NCBI GenBank assembly: GCA_049697115.1
Contig: JBAVVD010000060.1
Span: forward strand, 51,714 to 115,713
DNA from: JBAVVD01 sp049697115
Lineage (GTDB): Bacteria; Acidobacteriota; Aminicenantia; Aminicenantales; UBA4085
DNA length: 64,000 nucleotides
Direction: 5' to 3'
Position 1 is the first letter of the stretch, and each line of letters begins with the position of its first letter. Below the pieces are notes generated by a model. That model was not told the DNA's origin and did no database searches. It worked only from the letters and a program-made list of their open reading frames with translations. Shown one piece after another: positions 8,398-16,793 of the stretch. Both the position numbers and the translations under genes were made by a program.

Positions 8398-9644
8398 AAA
8401 AGAAAAAAAGACGGATTCTCTTCCTCGTTCTGAGCGTTTTCTCTGTCCTTGTGGCCTTTTCGTTCATTTTTGTTCACCTCGCAAAGAAGAGATCCTCTCT
8501 CCGCCGGGAGGAATCATCTCCTCCCGCGGCCGAAGCTGCGGCGGACGCTCTTGTAGAAACAAAGGTCATCCTCCAGAAAGGAATGACCCTGTCAGACCTT
8601 CTCAGCCGCTATCATTTTTCGCCGGCTGAAATCCACCGTTTAAGAGAACAAACAAAGCCGGTCTTCAGCCTCAATCGAATCAAGGCCGGACAGGAGATTT
8701 GCTTTGTGACTGATGCGGACGGCCGGATGAAATCCATGAAATATCAGATCGACGACCTCCATTATCTTCTCATCCAGATCAAGGACGAGAACTATGCGGC
8801 GTCGATCGAAGAATATGCCTATGAGACGCGAGTGGATGCAATCTGGGGAACCATCGAGGACAACCTGGTTTCTGCGTTCAACGAAAAAAATGAAGGGAAT
8901 AAACTGGCCCTGGATATGGCGGAGTGTTTTGCCTGGGATATCGACTTCTACACCGATCTCCGTCAGGGAGACTCTTTCCGCGTGATTTTTGAAAAGAAAT
9001 ATCTCGACGGCCAATTCACCGGCTACGGAAATATTCTGGCGGCGGAATTCGTCAACCAGGGAAAAAAATTCCAGGCCTTCCGTTATGTCTATCCGGACAC
9101 AAAAAAGTGGGACTATTTCGACGGGGAAGGGAAATCCCTGAGAAAAGAGTTTCTGAAATCCCCGATCAAATACGGCCGGATTACCTCTCGCTTCAGCCTC
9201 AGACGGCTCCACCCTATCCGAAAAGTCTACCGGCCCCATTTCGGAGTGGATTACAGCGCTCCCATCGGCACACCGGTTCAGGCGACAGCGGACGGCACAG
9301 TGACGCTTGTCGGCTGGAACGGAGCGTCCGGCCGAATGGTCCGAATCCGCCACGCGAATAATTACGAGACCATGTATCTTCATCTCCAAAAATATTTCGT
9401 CAAAAAAGGGGATCCGATCAAAGGAGGCGAGACTGTGGGAACCGTTGGTTCATCCGGCGAGTCCACAGGTCCCCACCTGGATTATCGGATTAAATTTCGA
9501 GGAAGCTATATCAATCCTCTGGCCTGGAGATTCAAGCCCGTGGCGCCTGTCCGGCCGGAATATCTGGAAGACTACAAAAACACCGTGGCCAAATTCTCTT
9601 TTTTTCTGAACCTGCCCCTTTTTATCTGGTCCCGTCTTTATTAA
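8394..9644 (+). CDS. membrane-anchored M23 (LytM-type) murein peptidase
   Basis: A peptidoglycan DD-endopeptidase candidate or endopeptidase activator in the periplasm. Basic residues then one transmembrane helix (ILFLVLSVFSVLVAFSFIFV) anchor it. A LysM/OapA-like segment (VILQKGMTLSDLLSRY) and a middle domain follow. The C-terminal LytM domain contains the HxxxD zinc motif HFGVD (His282, Asp286), YLHLQKY, and GPHLDYR. In the last motif Asp363 stands where LytM usually has the second His of HxH. HLD variants are known in M23 proteins, so activity is possible but not assured. The arrangement resembles MepM/ShyA-type enzymes. Confidence 0.88.
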   Translation: MKKKKRRILFLVLSVFSVLVAFSFIFVHLAKKRSSLRREESSPPAAEAAADALVETKVILQKGMTLSDLLSRYHFSPAEIHRLREQTKPVFSLNRIKAGQEICFVTDADGRMKSMKYQIDDLHYLLIQIKDENYAASIEEYAYETRVDAIWGTIEDNLVSAFNEKNEGNKLALDMAECFAWDIDFYTDLRQGDSFRVIFEKKYLDGQFTGYGNILAAEFVNQGKKFQAFRYVYPDTKKWDYFDGEGKSLRKEFLKSPIKYGRITSRFSLRRLHPIRKVYRPHFGVDYSAPIGTPVQATADGTVTLVGWNGASGRMVRIRHANNYETMYLHLQKYFVKKGDPIKGGETVGTVGSSGESTGPHLDYRIKFRGSYINPLAWRFKPVAPVRPEYLEDYKNTVAKFSFFLNLPLFIWSRLY

Positions 9645-9704
9645 TTATTGTTGATTTTCGCTTCACTCAAAGAGCCCAAACGTCCTCTGTCATGTTTTTT
9701 CTGA

Positions 9705-9733
9705 TTGACAATAAATATCCATGAAAATACAAT
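9705..9733 (+). promoter_or_regulatory. near-consensus sigma70 promoter of the FBP aldolase/phosphatase gene
   Basis: A perfect TTGACA at 9705-9710, a 17-nt spacer and TACAAT at 9728-9733. Transcription would start near 9740, giving a leader of about 30 nt that includes AAGGAGG before the ATG at 9770. Confidence 0.75.
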
Positions 9734-9769
9734 AACCTCATCCATTTAAATAAAATCCAAGGAGGTTCA

Positions 9770-10870
9770 ATGAAAATTACTCTCAGTGTCTTAAAAGCAG
9801 ATATCGGGAGTATCGGCGGACACATCAAGCCCAGCCAGGCTGTCTTTGACGAAGTCAAAAATTTTGTCCAGAAAAACGGCAAAGGTCTAATCATCGATTC
9901 TTATTTCAGCTCAACGGGTGACGACATCGCCATCCTCTGCACTCATGAAAAAGGTGTCTCAAACGAAAAAATCCATAAGCTGGCCTGGGATGCCTTCCTG
10001 TCAGGGACTGAAGTGGCCAAAAAACAGGGGCTTTACGGCGCCGGACAGGATCTGCTGAAAGATTCCTTCAGCGGAAACATTAAAGGCATGGGTCCGGCTG
10101 TCGCCGAGATGGAGTTTAGTGAGCGGCCCAATGAACCCTTTATCTTTTTCGCCGCTGACAAGACCGACCCCGGCGCTTACAATCTGCCCTTCTATCTGGC
10201 CTTCACTGACCCGATGTACTGTGCGGGACTGCTCCTGAGTCCCAAAATGAGCGAAGGATTCACCTTCCGCATCATCGACGTGGGCTACACAAAAAAAGAC
10301 AAAATTATCGAGCTCAACGCTCCGGAAGAAACCTATGATATCGCCACCCTGCTCAGGGACAACGAAAAATACGTCATCGAAAGCATCATCTCCCGAAACA
10401 CAGGAAATCAATCCGTATCCATCTCCACCACGCGCCTGCACAATATTGCCGGCAAATATACGGGAAAGGACGATCCGGTGGCGCTCGTCCGGGTCCAGGG
10501 AGAATTTCCCGCCACCGGAGAAATTCTGGCGCCCTTTCAAATCGGTCCTTTGGTCGCCGGCTTCATGAGAGGAAGTCATAACGGTCCCCTCATGCCGTGT
10601 CAGTTGAATTCCACCATTTCCTATTTCGACGGACCTCCGGTGGTCACCGGCGCGGCATTCTGCGTCAGGGAGGGAAAATTGACCGAACCCGCGGATGTCT
10701 TCGACCATCCTTTCTGGGACTACGTCAGAGCAGAAATATCACGGAAAGCCGCAGATATCCGAAGACAGGGCTTCTCTGGAGCCGCCATGCTCCCTTACAG
10801 CGAACTCGAATACGGCGGTATTGTCGAAAAGTTAGCCACGCTGGAAAAGAGATTCACATACAGAGATTGA
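9770..10870 (+). CDS. fbp: bifunctional fructose-1,6-bisphosphate aldolase/phosphatase (class V FBPase)
   Basis: Irreversibly converts triose phosphates to fructose 6-phosphate, the ancestral gluconeogenic enzyme of archaea and some deep-branching bacteria; cytosolic and Mg-dependent. The full-length pattern is present: TLSVLKADIGSIGGHIKPS, STGDDIAIL, HKLAWDAFLSGTEVAKKQGL, YGAGQDLLKD, GMGPAVAEMEF, ADKTDPGAYNLP, and RGSHNGPLMPC. The aldolase pair Tyr-x-x-Lys appears as Tyr230/Lys233 in AGKYTGKDDP. The C-terminal phosphatase Tyr lies in SELEYGG. The 366-residue length is normal for the family. The start is fixed by AAGGAGG, and the gene has its own strong promoter. Confidence 0.95.
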   Translation: MKITLSVLKADIGSIGGHIKPSQAVFDEVKNFVQKNGKGLIIDSYFSSTGDDIAILCTHEKGVSNEKIHKLAWDAFLSGTEVAKKQGLYGAGQDLLKDSFSGNIKGMGPAVAEMEFSERPNEPFIFFAADKTDPGAYNLPFYLAFTDPMYCAGLLLSPKMSEGFTFRIIDVGYTKKDKIIELNAPEETYDIATLLRDNEKYVIESIISRNTGNQSVSISTTRLHNIAGKYTGKDDPVALVRVQGEFPATGEILAPFQIGPLVAGFMRGSHNGPLMPCQLNSTISYFDGPPVVTGAAFCVREGKLTEPADVFDHPFWDYVRAEISRKAADIRRQGFSGAAMLPYSELEYGGIVEKLATLEKRFTYRD

Positions 10871-11052
10871 AAACAATTTCGCAATCCGGATCCCAATTTT
10901 CATCCGAAAAGGGACCCGGAGAGCGGCGGGATTCAAATTCGATTTAGAGCGGACAGACTTCGAGAGAAGCGGCTTCCAAGAGGTTCCCATCGGCCGTTAT
11001 GAAGCTCGCTCATTGAAACGAAAATTTTTATACAGGAAAAGCGCAGCCCCAC

Positions 11053-11502
11053 ATGAAGACATTTAAAAATCCGGTTCCCACGGTGGACATCATTATCGAA
11101 ATTGAAAGATCGGATGGAAGGAAAGGAATTGTCCTCATTCAAAGGAAGAATCCTCCGTTCGGCTGGGCTCTTCCAGGCGGATTTGTCGATTACGGCGAAT
11201 CTCTAGAAAAGGCCGCTGTCCGTGAAGCGGAAGAAGAGACCTCCCTCAAAATCAAGCTCCGCTATCAGCTTCACACGTATTCCGACCCGGTTCGCGATCC
11301 CCGCCAGCACACAATTTCCACGGTCTATGTGGCCCGGGCCAGGGGCATGCCGAAGGCTCAAGATGATGCCCAAGAAATACGGATATTCACTCCAGAGGAA
11401 ATCAATTTCACCCTGGCTTTCGATCATAAAAGAATTCTGAACGATTATTTCAAGCGAGAAGGGATGACAAAAAATGGATACCCCCAAAGGAAAAAAGTCT
11501 GA
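11053..11502 (+). CDS. Nudix hydrolase
   Basis: Hydrolyses a nucleoside-diphosphate-linked compound; the substrate is unknown. The Nudix box is complete (GGFVDYGESLEKAAVREAEEE, residues about 42-62) and is preceded by WALPGGF, as in ADP-ribose pyrophosphatase or 8-oxo-dGTPase-like members. HTISTVYVARARG and DHKRILNDYF follow the usual fold. No good ribosome-binding site is seen before the ATG. The 3' end overlaps the next gene by 29 nt, which implies translational coupling. Confidence 0.9.
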   Translation: MKTFKNPVPTVDIIIEIERSDGRKGIVLIQRKNPPFGWALPGGFVDYGESLEKAAVREAEEETSLKIKLRYQLHTYSDPVRDPRQHTISTVYVARARGMPKAQDDAQEIRIFTPEEINFTLAFDHKRILNDYFKREGMTKNGYPQRKKV

Positions 11503-11734
11503 TCGTGATATAAAACTTAAAGAACTGATTAAAGTGTGGGGCCCTGTGGAAGCCGAAGTTATTAAAAGCTTTTTGGAGAGTCACGGTATATCGTGCCTTT
11601 TTCAGGGCCGTGTGGTTCATGCCGTTCACCCATTTTCAACAGATGGCCTTGGAGAAATTCGGATATTTGTGTCCGAAAATGACCTGGCCACGGCGAAAAA
11701 ACTGCTGGAAAGCCGGGAGGGCGAGCCCGCCTAA
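11474..11734 (+). CDS. DUF2007-like small protein
   Basis: 86 residues. The core LKELIKVWGPVEAEVIKSFL, ESHGISCLFQG, GEIRIFVSENDLATAKKLLE is the pattern of DUF2007 (putative signal-transducing) proteins, in which a beta-alpha-beta unit ends in an AxxLL-type helix. The biochemical role is unknown for the family. It starts inside the Nudix gene and is the last gene before the dcw promoter. Confidence 0.7.
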   Translation: MDTPKGKKSDRDIKLKELIKVWGPVEAEVIKSFLESHGISCLFQGRVVHAVHPFSTDGLGEIRIFVSENDLATAKKLLESREGEPA

Positions 11735-11836
11735 AAAGTTCTCTTCCATCAACTGACTATATTTAGTGTCTTTTTAAGAAGTTCCCCACCATATTTAGAA
11801 TCATAAAAAATTTCAGCATTTTAAAGCTATTTTTGC

Positions 11837-11865
11837 TTGACTTTTATAACCTTCTTGCTTATATT
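11837..11865 (+). promoter_or_regulatory. sigma70 promoter of the dcw cluster
   Basis: TTGACT at 11837-11842 and TATATT at 11860-11865 are separated by exactly 17 nt. The expected transcription start near 11872 falls on the first MraZ-box repeat. Confidence 0.75.
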
Positions 11866-11870
11866 TCATG

Positions 11871-11900
11871 AAAATGGGATAAAACGGGACAAAATGGGAA
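11871..11900 (+). promoter_or_regulatory. MraZ operator: three tandem 10-bp repeats
   Basis: Three direct repeats, AAAATGGGAT, AAAACGGGAC and AAAATGGGAA, follow one another without gap at 11871, 11881 and 11891. This matches the known MraZ target, several (T)GGGA-type boxes at 10-bp spacing upstream of mraZ. Here the array covers the predicted transcription start and runs into the mraZ initiation codon, so MraZ binding would block initiation of its own operon. Confidence 0.85.
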
Positions 11901-12361
11901 ATATGTTACTTGGAAGCTGCACAGCGAAGCTCGATAAAAGCGGGCGGATAAAGATTCCCGAAAAATTCCGCACCGCTATCGAAGAACAATATGGAAAAAT
12001 GCTTTTCATCACATCTCTGGAGGATGAATCTGTCCAGCTTTTCCCCCTACCCGTCTGGGAGGAAATGACGGGAATCACCAATAAAGGAACCCTTCATCTC
12101 GATCCTACGGTCAGAGAATTTTTACGCCGGGTCAACCGCAAAGGGGCCTACGCCGAAATTGACTCGAAGGGGCGGATTCTGATCAGTCAGCCCTTGAGGG
12201 AAAAAGCCAATTTCCAATGCGAGGTGGAAGTGATTGGCCTGACCAACCACCTGGAAATATGGGACAAGAGTATCCTCGATGAAAAACTGGAAAACAAACC
12301 CCTGACCCACGAAGACTTTAAAAACATCGCCAAGCTTATGAGTAATGGGAAACTGGAATGA
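11894..12361 (+). CDS. mraZ: MraZ transcriptional regulator of the dcw cluster
   Basis: AbrB-fold DNA-binding protein that autorepresses the division/cell-wall operon. Two MraZ half-domains are visible: GSCTAKLDKSGRIKIPEKFR at the N-terminus, and KGAYAEIDSKGRILISQPLR around residue 90. Family members normally begin at the MLLGS position, so the start may be 11903 rather than 11894; both ATGs lie in or just after the third MraZ box and neither has a strong Shine-Dalgarno. An upstream frame extension to 11837 would run through the promoter and is rejected. It overlaps rsmH by 4 nt. Confidence 0.92.
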   Translation: MGNMLLGSCTAKLDKSGRIKIPEKFRTAIEEQYGKMLFITSLEDESVQLFPLPVWEEMTGITNKGTLHLDPTVREFLRRVNRKGAYAEIDSKGRILISQPLREKANFQCEVEVIGLTNHLEIWDKSILDEKLENKPLTHEDFKNIAKLMSNGKLE

Positions 12362-13275
12362 ATGGCGGAGAACATATTCCAGTCCTGCTCGAAGAAACCC
12401 TCGAATATCTAAATATCCATCGAAAAGGAATTTATATCGACTGCACTCTCGGTCTGGGAGGCCATGCCTCAGAAATCCTTCAAAGAAATCCGAACGCCTC
12501 CCTCATCGGCTTTGACCTGGACGAACGGTCGCTTCTCAAAGCGAAAGAAAATCTCAGTCCCTTTGCGCAACGCGTGACGCTGTATCATTCCGATTTTAGA
12601 TATCTCCCCGACCTCAACCTCAATTTTTCTAAAGTCCGGGGAATTCTGATCGACCTCGGGATGTCATCCTTCCAGCTCAACTCTCCGGAAAGAGGTTTCA
12701 GCCATACACTGGAAGGGCCCCTGGACATGCGGATGGACCTGCGGAACAAAACCACCGCTTTTAAAATCCTTCATAAATATTCCGAACCAAAGCTGGCACA
12801 AATCTTCCGGGATTTTGGAGAACTCAAGCCGGCCAAAAAGCTCGCCAAGGTCATCGCCTCTCGAAGGAGAATCAAAGAAATTGAAACAACCACCGAGCTC
12901 CGCCAGCTGGTGGAGGATATCTTTTCCTGGAGGCCTCAAAAAGGGAAGATCCATCCCGCCGCAAAAGTGTTTCAAGCCCTCCGCATTGAGGTGAACCAGG
13001 AATTAAAAGACCTTGACGCATTTCTTGAGCGAGTGGCCTACCGTGTCCCGCCCCAGACCCGAATTGTTGTCATATCCTTTCATTCTCTGGAAGACCGAAT
13101 CATCAAACACACATTTTTAAGCCTCTCCATGTCCCCGAACAACCATAATATCCTGCGCATCTTAACCAAAAAGCCTGTGACACCGGGTCCCGAAGAGATT
13201 GACCGCAACCCGAGAGCCCGCTCGGCCAAGATGCGAGCGGCGGAGAGAATTCCAAATGGTACGAAAAAAGTATAG
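12358..13275 (+). CDS. rsmH: 16S rRNA (cytosine-1402 N4)-methyltransferase
   Basis: Uses S-adenosylmethionine to methylate C1402 in the 16S rRNA P-site. Diagnostic motifs are EHIPVLLEETLEYL, DCTLGLGGHASEIL (SAM loop), GFDLDERSL, GILIDLGMSSFQLNSPERGF, GPLDMRMD, FQALRIEVNQEL, and VVISFHSLEDRIIKH. The length of 305 is normal. It starts by ATGA overlap with mraZ and overlaps ftsL by 20 nt, as usual in dcw clusters. Confidence 0.97.
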   Translation: MNGGEHIPVLLEETLEYLNIHRKGIYIDCTLGLGGHASEILQRNPNASLIGFDLDERSLLKAKENLSPFAQRVTLYHSDFRYLPDLNLNFSKVRGILIDLGMSSFQLNSPERGFSHTLEGPLDMRMDLRNKTTAFKILHKYSEPKLAQIFRDFGELKPAKKLAKVIASRRRIKEIETTTELRQLVEDIFSWRPQKGKIHPAAKVFQALRIEVNQELKDLDAFLERVAYRVPPQTRIVVISFHSLEDRIIKHTFLSLSMSPNNHNILRILTKKPVTPGPEEIDRNPRARSAKMRAAERIPNGTKKV

Positions 13276-13555
13276 TCCAAAAGAAATCGCCGGGGCCGCT
13301 TTTTGTCTCCTGGCGGCCATTCTTATTCTCACTCTTTACATCTGGCATCTCACCGAGAATATTCGCCTTGGATACGAAATTAAAAAACTCGAAGGCCAAG
13401 TCTCCTCCCTTCGCGAAGACGTGAATCAATTGGAGGTCCGGAAGACTACGCTCCTCGCACTCGATCGCGTGGAGAGAATTGCCAGGGAAGAACTCAAAAT
13501 GGCGGATCCCAAAGACGGCCAGATTATTTATGAGGATTTCCAGCCAGAGCCTTAG
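13256..13555 (+). CDS. ftsL: cell division protein FtsL
   Basis: Small bitopic divisome protein that links FtsQ/FtsB to FtsWI. A basic cytoplasmic N-terminus (MVRKKYSPKE) is followed by one transmembrane helix (GAAFCLLAAILILTLYIWHL) and a periplasmic leucine-zipper-like coiled coil (YEIKKLEGQVSSLREDVNQL). A short ending contains the DRVERIAREELKM pattern common to FtsL/FtsB. Sequence conservation is low in this family, so the call rests on topology and on position between rsmH and ftsI. The start is the ATG after CGGAGAGAATTCCAA, inside the end of rsmH. Confidence 0.88.
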   Translation: MVRKKYSPKEIAGAAFCLLAAILILTLYIWHLTENIRLGYEIKKLEGQVSSLREDVNQLEVRKTTLLALDRVERIAREELKMADPKDGQIIYEDFQPEP

Positions 13556-13567
13556 GTCATAAACCTG

Positions 13568-15331
13568 ATGAATCATCACTTTCAGAATAAAGCCCGGAAA
13601 AGGACCCTCATCCTGACTCTTTTCCTCAGTCTGTGGTTCTGCGGAATCGTCCTGCGTCTCATTCATCTTCAAGTCTTCAGCTATTCACGCCTCCGCGCTG
13701 AAGTCCTCGAACAAAACCAGAACAACAGGGCCATTCTCCCCCGCAGAGGAACGATTTTTGACCGGCACGGTAAAATTCTGGCCAGAAGTATTCCGGCCCA
13801 ATCGGTCTTCTATATTCCCTTTAAAAAAGAGCCGGTGGAATCCCAGATGCAAACCATCCTCCAGCTCAAAGAGATCCTCGATCTTTCAGAAAAAGACTTG
13901 GAAAGAATTAAAAGTCGACTGGAGAAAAGGGACCATTTTATCTGGATCAAGAGAAAAGTGGATCCGGACAAGTGGACAACCGTAAAGAGCCTGGGCCTGA
14001 GCGGAATTTTCGCCCAGGAGGAAAATAAAAGATTTTATCCCATGGGAACACTGGCGGCGCACATCCTGGGCGGCGTCAATATCGATGATCAAGGCACGAG
14101 CGGAGTGGAATTCAAGTACAATCCCATCCTCCAGGGGAAAAAAGGCCAGGCCATCATTTTGAGAGATGCCAAAAAAAGAACATACAATCTGGAAGTCATT
14201 AAAGAAGCGGAACGGGGAAAAGACATCATACTCACCATCGATGAGACAATCCAGTACATCGCCCAGAAGGAACTGGAAAAGGCCGTGCTCGAGAATAACG
14301 CCTCATGGGGAACGGTCATTATTTCCCATCCTCCCTCTGGAAATATCCTGGCCATGGCCAGTTTTCCGACTTATGACCCGAATGAATATCCCCCACCCGC
14401 TCCAGAATTAGAAATCAACCGCGGCATCCGCCACAATTTTGAACCGGGCTCGACTTTTAAAATGATCACAGCCTCGGCCGCCCTGGAAAATCACTCTATC
14501 GGCCTCAGCGATACTTTCGACTGCCGGGAGGGTGTGATTCGTGTGGCCGGAAGGCCGATTCGAGACCATAATAAATTTAAAATTCTCTCATTCCCTGAAG
14601 TTTTTATCCATTCCTCGAATATAGGGACTATTCAAGTCGGCCAGAAGATTGGGGAGAATTCTCTTTATGAGACGATTCTGACTTTTGGGTTTGCCCGAAA
14701 GACCGGGGTCGGCCTTCCGGGCGAAGAATCCGGAATTCTTCTCCCCTTGAAAAGCTGGAGCCGGCGCTCTCTGGCATCTGTGTCTATTGGCTACGAAATC
14801 TCTGTGACCGCCATTCAGATTCTTCAGGCAATGAATGTCATTGCCAACAGGGGAATACTTGTGCCTCCCAAAATCGTCAAAAGAGTCCTGGGCTCGTCCC
14901 AAAGGCTCGACGAAGGCGCTGGAGATAAAAAGAGAATTCTCTCTGAGAGAACCGCTTCGGAGCTTGTTTCGATCCTCGAGCGGGTGGTTCTGGAAGGAAC
15001 CGGCCAGACCGCTCAAGTCAACGGCTATACCATCGCTGGAAAAACAGGGACGACTCAAAAATATGATCCTGAAATCGGTACGTATTCTTCCTTAAAACAC
15101 CTGGCCTCCTTTGTCGGTTTTACTCCCGTGGACAAGCCCGCGCTGTCCATCATCATCGTTCTGGACGAGCCTAAAAAGTCGGCCTATTACGGCGGCCAGG
15201 TCGCCGCTCCTGTCTTCCGAAATATCTCTTCAAAAGTCCTCCGCTATTTGCATATTTATCCGCAAAAAAAACAGCTTCCCGGCCTCATCACAGCAAAAAT
15301 ATGGAGAGAGAACGATCATGAAGCTCAATAA
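13568..15331 (+). CDS. ftsI: peptidoglycan transpeptidase FtsI (PBP3, class B PBP)
   Basis: Septal DD-transpeptidase working with FtsW. A short cytoplasmic N-terminus and one transmembrane helix (LILTLFLSLWFCGIVLRLIH) lead into the PBP dimerisation domain (RRGTIFDRHGKILA). The transpeptidase domain follows with SxxK in PGSTFK (Ser295, Lys298), SSN (349-351) and KTGTT (Lys492). There is no PASTA domain at the C-terminus, unlike sporulation/Gram-positive forms. It starts 12 nt after ftsL and overlaps murE by 14 nt. Confidence 0.96.
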   Translation: MNHHFQNKARKRTLILTLFLSLWFCGIVLRLIHLQVFSYSRLRAEVLEQNQNNRAILPRRGTIFDRHGKILARSIPAQSVFYIPFKKEPVESQMQTILQLKEILDLSEKDLERIKSRLEKRDHFIWIKRKVDPDKWTTVKSLGLSGIFAQEENKRFYPMGTLAAHILGGVNIDDQGTSGVEFKYNPILQGKKGQAIILRDAKKRTYNLEVIKEAERGKDIILTIDETIQYIAQKELEKAVLENNASWGTVIISHPPSGNILAMASFPTYDPNEYPPPAPELEINRGIRHNFEPGSTFKMITASAALENHSIGLSDTFDCREGVIRVAGRPIRDHNKFKILSFPEVFIHSSNIGTIQVGQKIGENSLYETILTFGFARKTGVGLPGEESGILLPLKSWSRRSLASVSIGYEISVTAIQILQAMNVIANRGILVPPKIVKRVLGSSQRLDEGAGDKKRILSERTASELVSILERVVLEGTGQTAQVNGYTIAGKTGTTQKYDPEIGTYSSLKHLASFVGFTPVDKPALSIIIVLDEPKKSAYYGGQVAAPVFRNISSKVLRYLHIYPQKKQLPGLITAKIWRENDHEAQ

Positions 15332-16793
15332 ACTGCTGAACGGCGTTCCTGTCCTCCATGTTTCAGGCAACCGCCAGGTTGAAATCCGGGGAATTGCCTG
15401 TTCCTCCAAAAAACTCATGCCTCGATACTTGTTTGCGGCTTTGAAAGGATTAGAAAAAGACGGTTTTGATTATGTCAAGGAAGCTCTCACTAAAGGCGCC
15501 GCCGCCATTCTTTCCGAACGGCCGAAACTCCCTGAAATAAAAAAATCCTGGATCCAGGTCTATGATTCCCGCGAAGCCCTGGCTCTCTGTTCAGCGAATT
15601 TCTACGACCATCCCTCTCATAAAATGAAAATGGTCGGCATCACCGGAACAAAAGGGAAAACAACCATCACCTATTTGCTTGAGGAAATCATTCGAAGAGC
15701 CGGGGGCGTGCCGGGCGTCATCGGCACGGTTTCTTACCGCTGGCCGAGCTTTCACACGGAAGCCCGAATGACGACACCCGAGGCTCCGGACATGCAGTGC
15801 ATGATGAAAGACATGGCGGAACACGGGACGACCCACTGCCTCATTGAAGTCTCCTCCCATTCCCTGGAGCAGAAAAGGGTGTGGGGGATCAGTTTTGATG
15901 TGGCCGTCTTTACCAATCTCAGCGGCGAGCATCTGGACTACCACCATTCTATGGAAGACTATTTTGAAGCCAAGAAAAGGCTTTTTTCTCTGAATTCAAA
16001 AAAGAGGACGGCCGTCGTCAATGAAGACGACCCGTGGGGAAAAAGGCTTATTTCCGAGCTCCCCATGACCACCATCACCTTCGGCCTCGAGCCGAGCGCA
16101 CTGGTCAGAGGTGAACGATACAGATTCAACGGCAGCGGCATTGAAGCCATTGTCAGATATCCCGGCGGTCAGACCGCAATTTCCTCTTCTCTCACAGGGA
16201 AATACAATCTCTATAATATCCTTGCCGCATTCGCTATCGCCCTCGCCCTGAACATTCCTCCTCAAGCCATCCAGGAAGGCATTGCCTCCCTTCGGCAAAT
16301 CCCGGGAAGGTTCGAAAAGATTGACAATCGTCTCGGACTCCAGATCTATGTGGACTACGCCCACACGGATAACGCCTTGAAAAACCTGTTGGAAGCTGTT
16401 CGCGATCTCAAACCCAGCCGCATTCTCCTTATCTTTGGAGCCGGCGGAGACAGGGATAAATCCAAAAGGGAACGGATGGGAGAAGTCGCCGCCACTTATG
16501 CCGACTGGATTTTTCTGACCTCTGATAATCCACGGTCCGAAGACCCGCTGGCCATCATTCAGGAGATCGAGAAAGGAATCCTTAAAGCGGGGGCCAAAAA
16601 ATACACGGTCATGCCTGACCGCCGCGAAGCGATTGAAAAAGCTCTGACCTTCGGAAAAAAAGGGGACTATATTCTGGTGGTGGGAAAAGGCCACGAAAAC
16701 TATCAAATTCTGAAAAATAAAACCATTTCTTTCAGCGATGCGGAAGTGATTAAGAATATTCTCAAAAAATTGGAGCCAGGCCAACATGGCTGA
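15318..16793 (+). CDS. murE: UDP-MurNAc-L-Ala-D-Glu:meso-diaminopimelate ligase
   Basis: Adds the third stem-peptide residue to the cytoplasmic peptidoglycan precursor. The ATP-binding loop is GITGTKGKTT, the carbamylated-Lys region lies after HLDYHHSMEDYFEAKKRLF, and YVDYAHTDNAL and GKGHENYQ are family-typical. DNPRSEDP is the known signature of meso-diaminopimelate specificity (Lys-adding enzymes differ here), so the cell wall is DAP-type. The start is set at MKLNKLLNG, preceded by GGAGAGAG; longer upstream frame extension lies in ftsI. It overlaps murF by 8 nt. Confidence 0.97.
   Translation: MKLNKLLNGVPVLHVSGNRQVEIRGIACSSKKLMPRYLFAALKGLEKDGFDYVKEALTKGAAAILSERPKLPEIKKSWIQVYDSREALALCSANFYDHPSHKMKMVGITGTKGKTTITYLLEEIIRRAGGVPGVIGTVSYRWPSFHTEARMTTPEAPDMQCMMKDMAEHGTTHCLIEVSSHSLEQKRVWGISFDVAVFTNLSGEHLDYHHSMEDYFEAKKRLFSLNSKKRTAVVNEDDPWGKRLISELPMTTITFGLEPSALVRGERYRFNGSGIEAIVRYPGGQTAISSSLTGKYNLYNILAAFAIALALNIPPQAIQEGIASLRQIPGRFEKIDNRLGLQIYVDYAHTDNALKNLLEAVRDLKPSRILLIFGAGGDRDKSKRERMGEVAATYADWIFLTSDNPRSEDPLAIIQEIEKGILKAGAKKYTVMPDRREAIEKALTFGKKGDYILVVGKGHENYQILKNKTISFSDAEVIKNILKKLEPGQHG

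Noticed and set aside
11837..11893. Extended mraZ start at 11837
   Set aside because: It would translate the promoter and operator; family homology begins at MLLGS.
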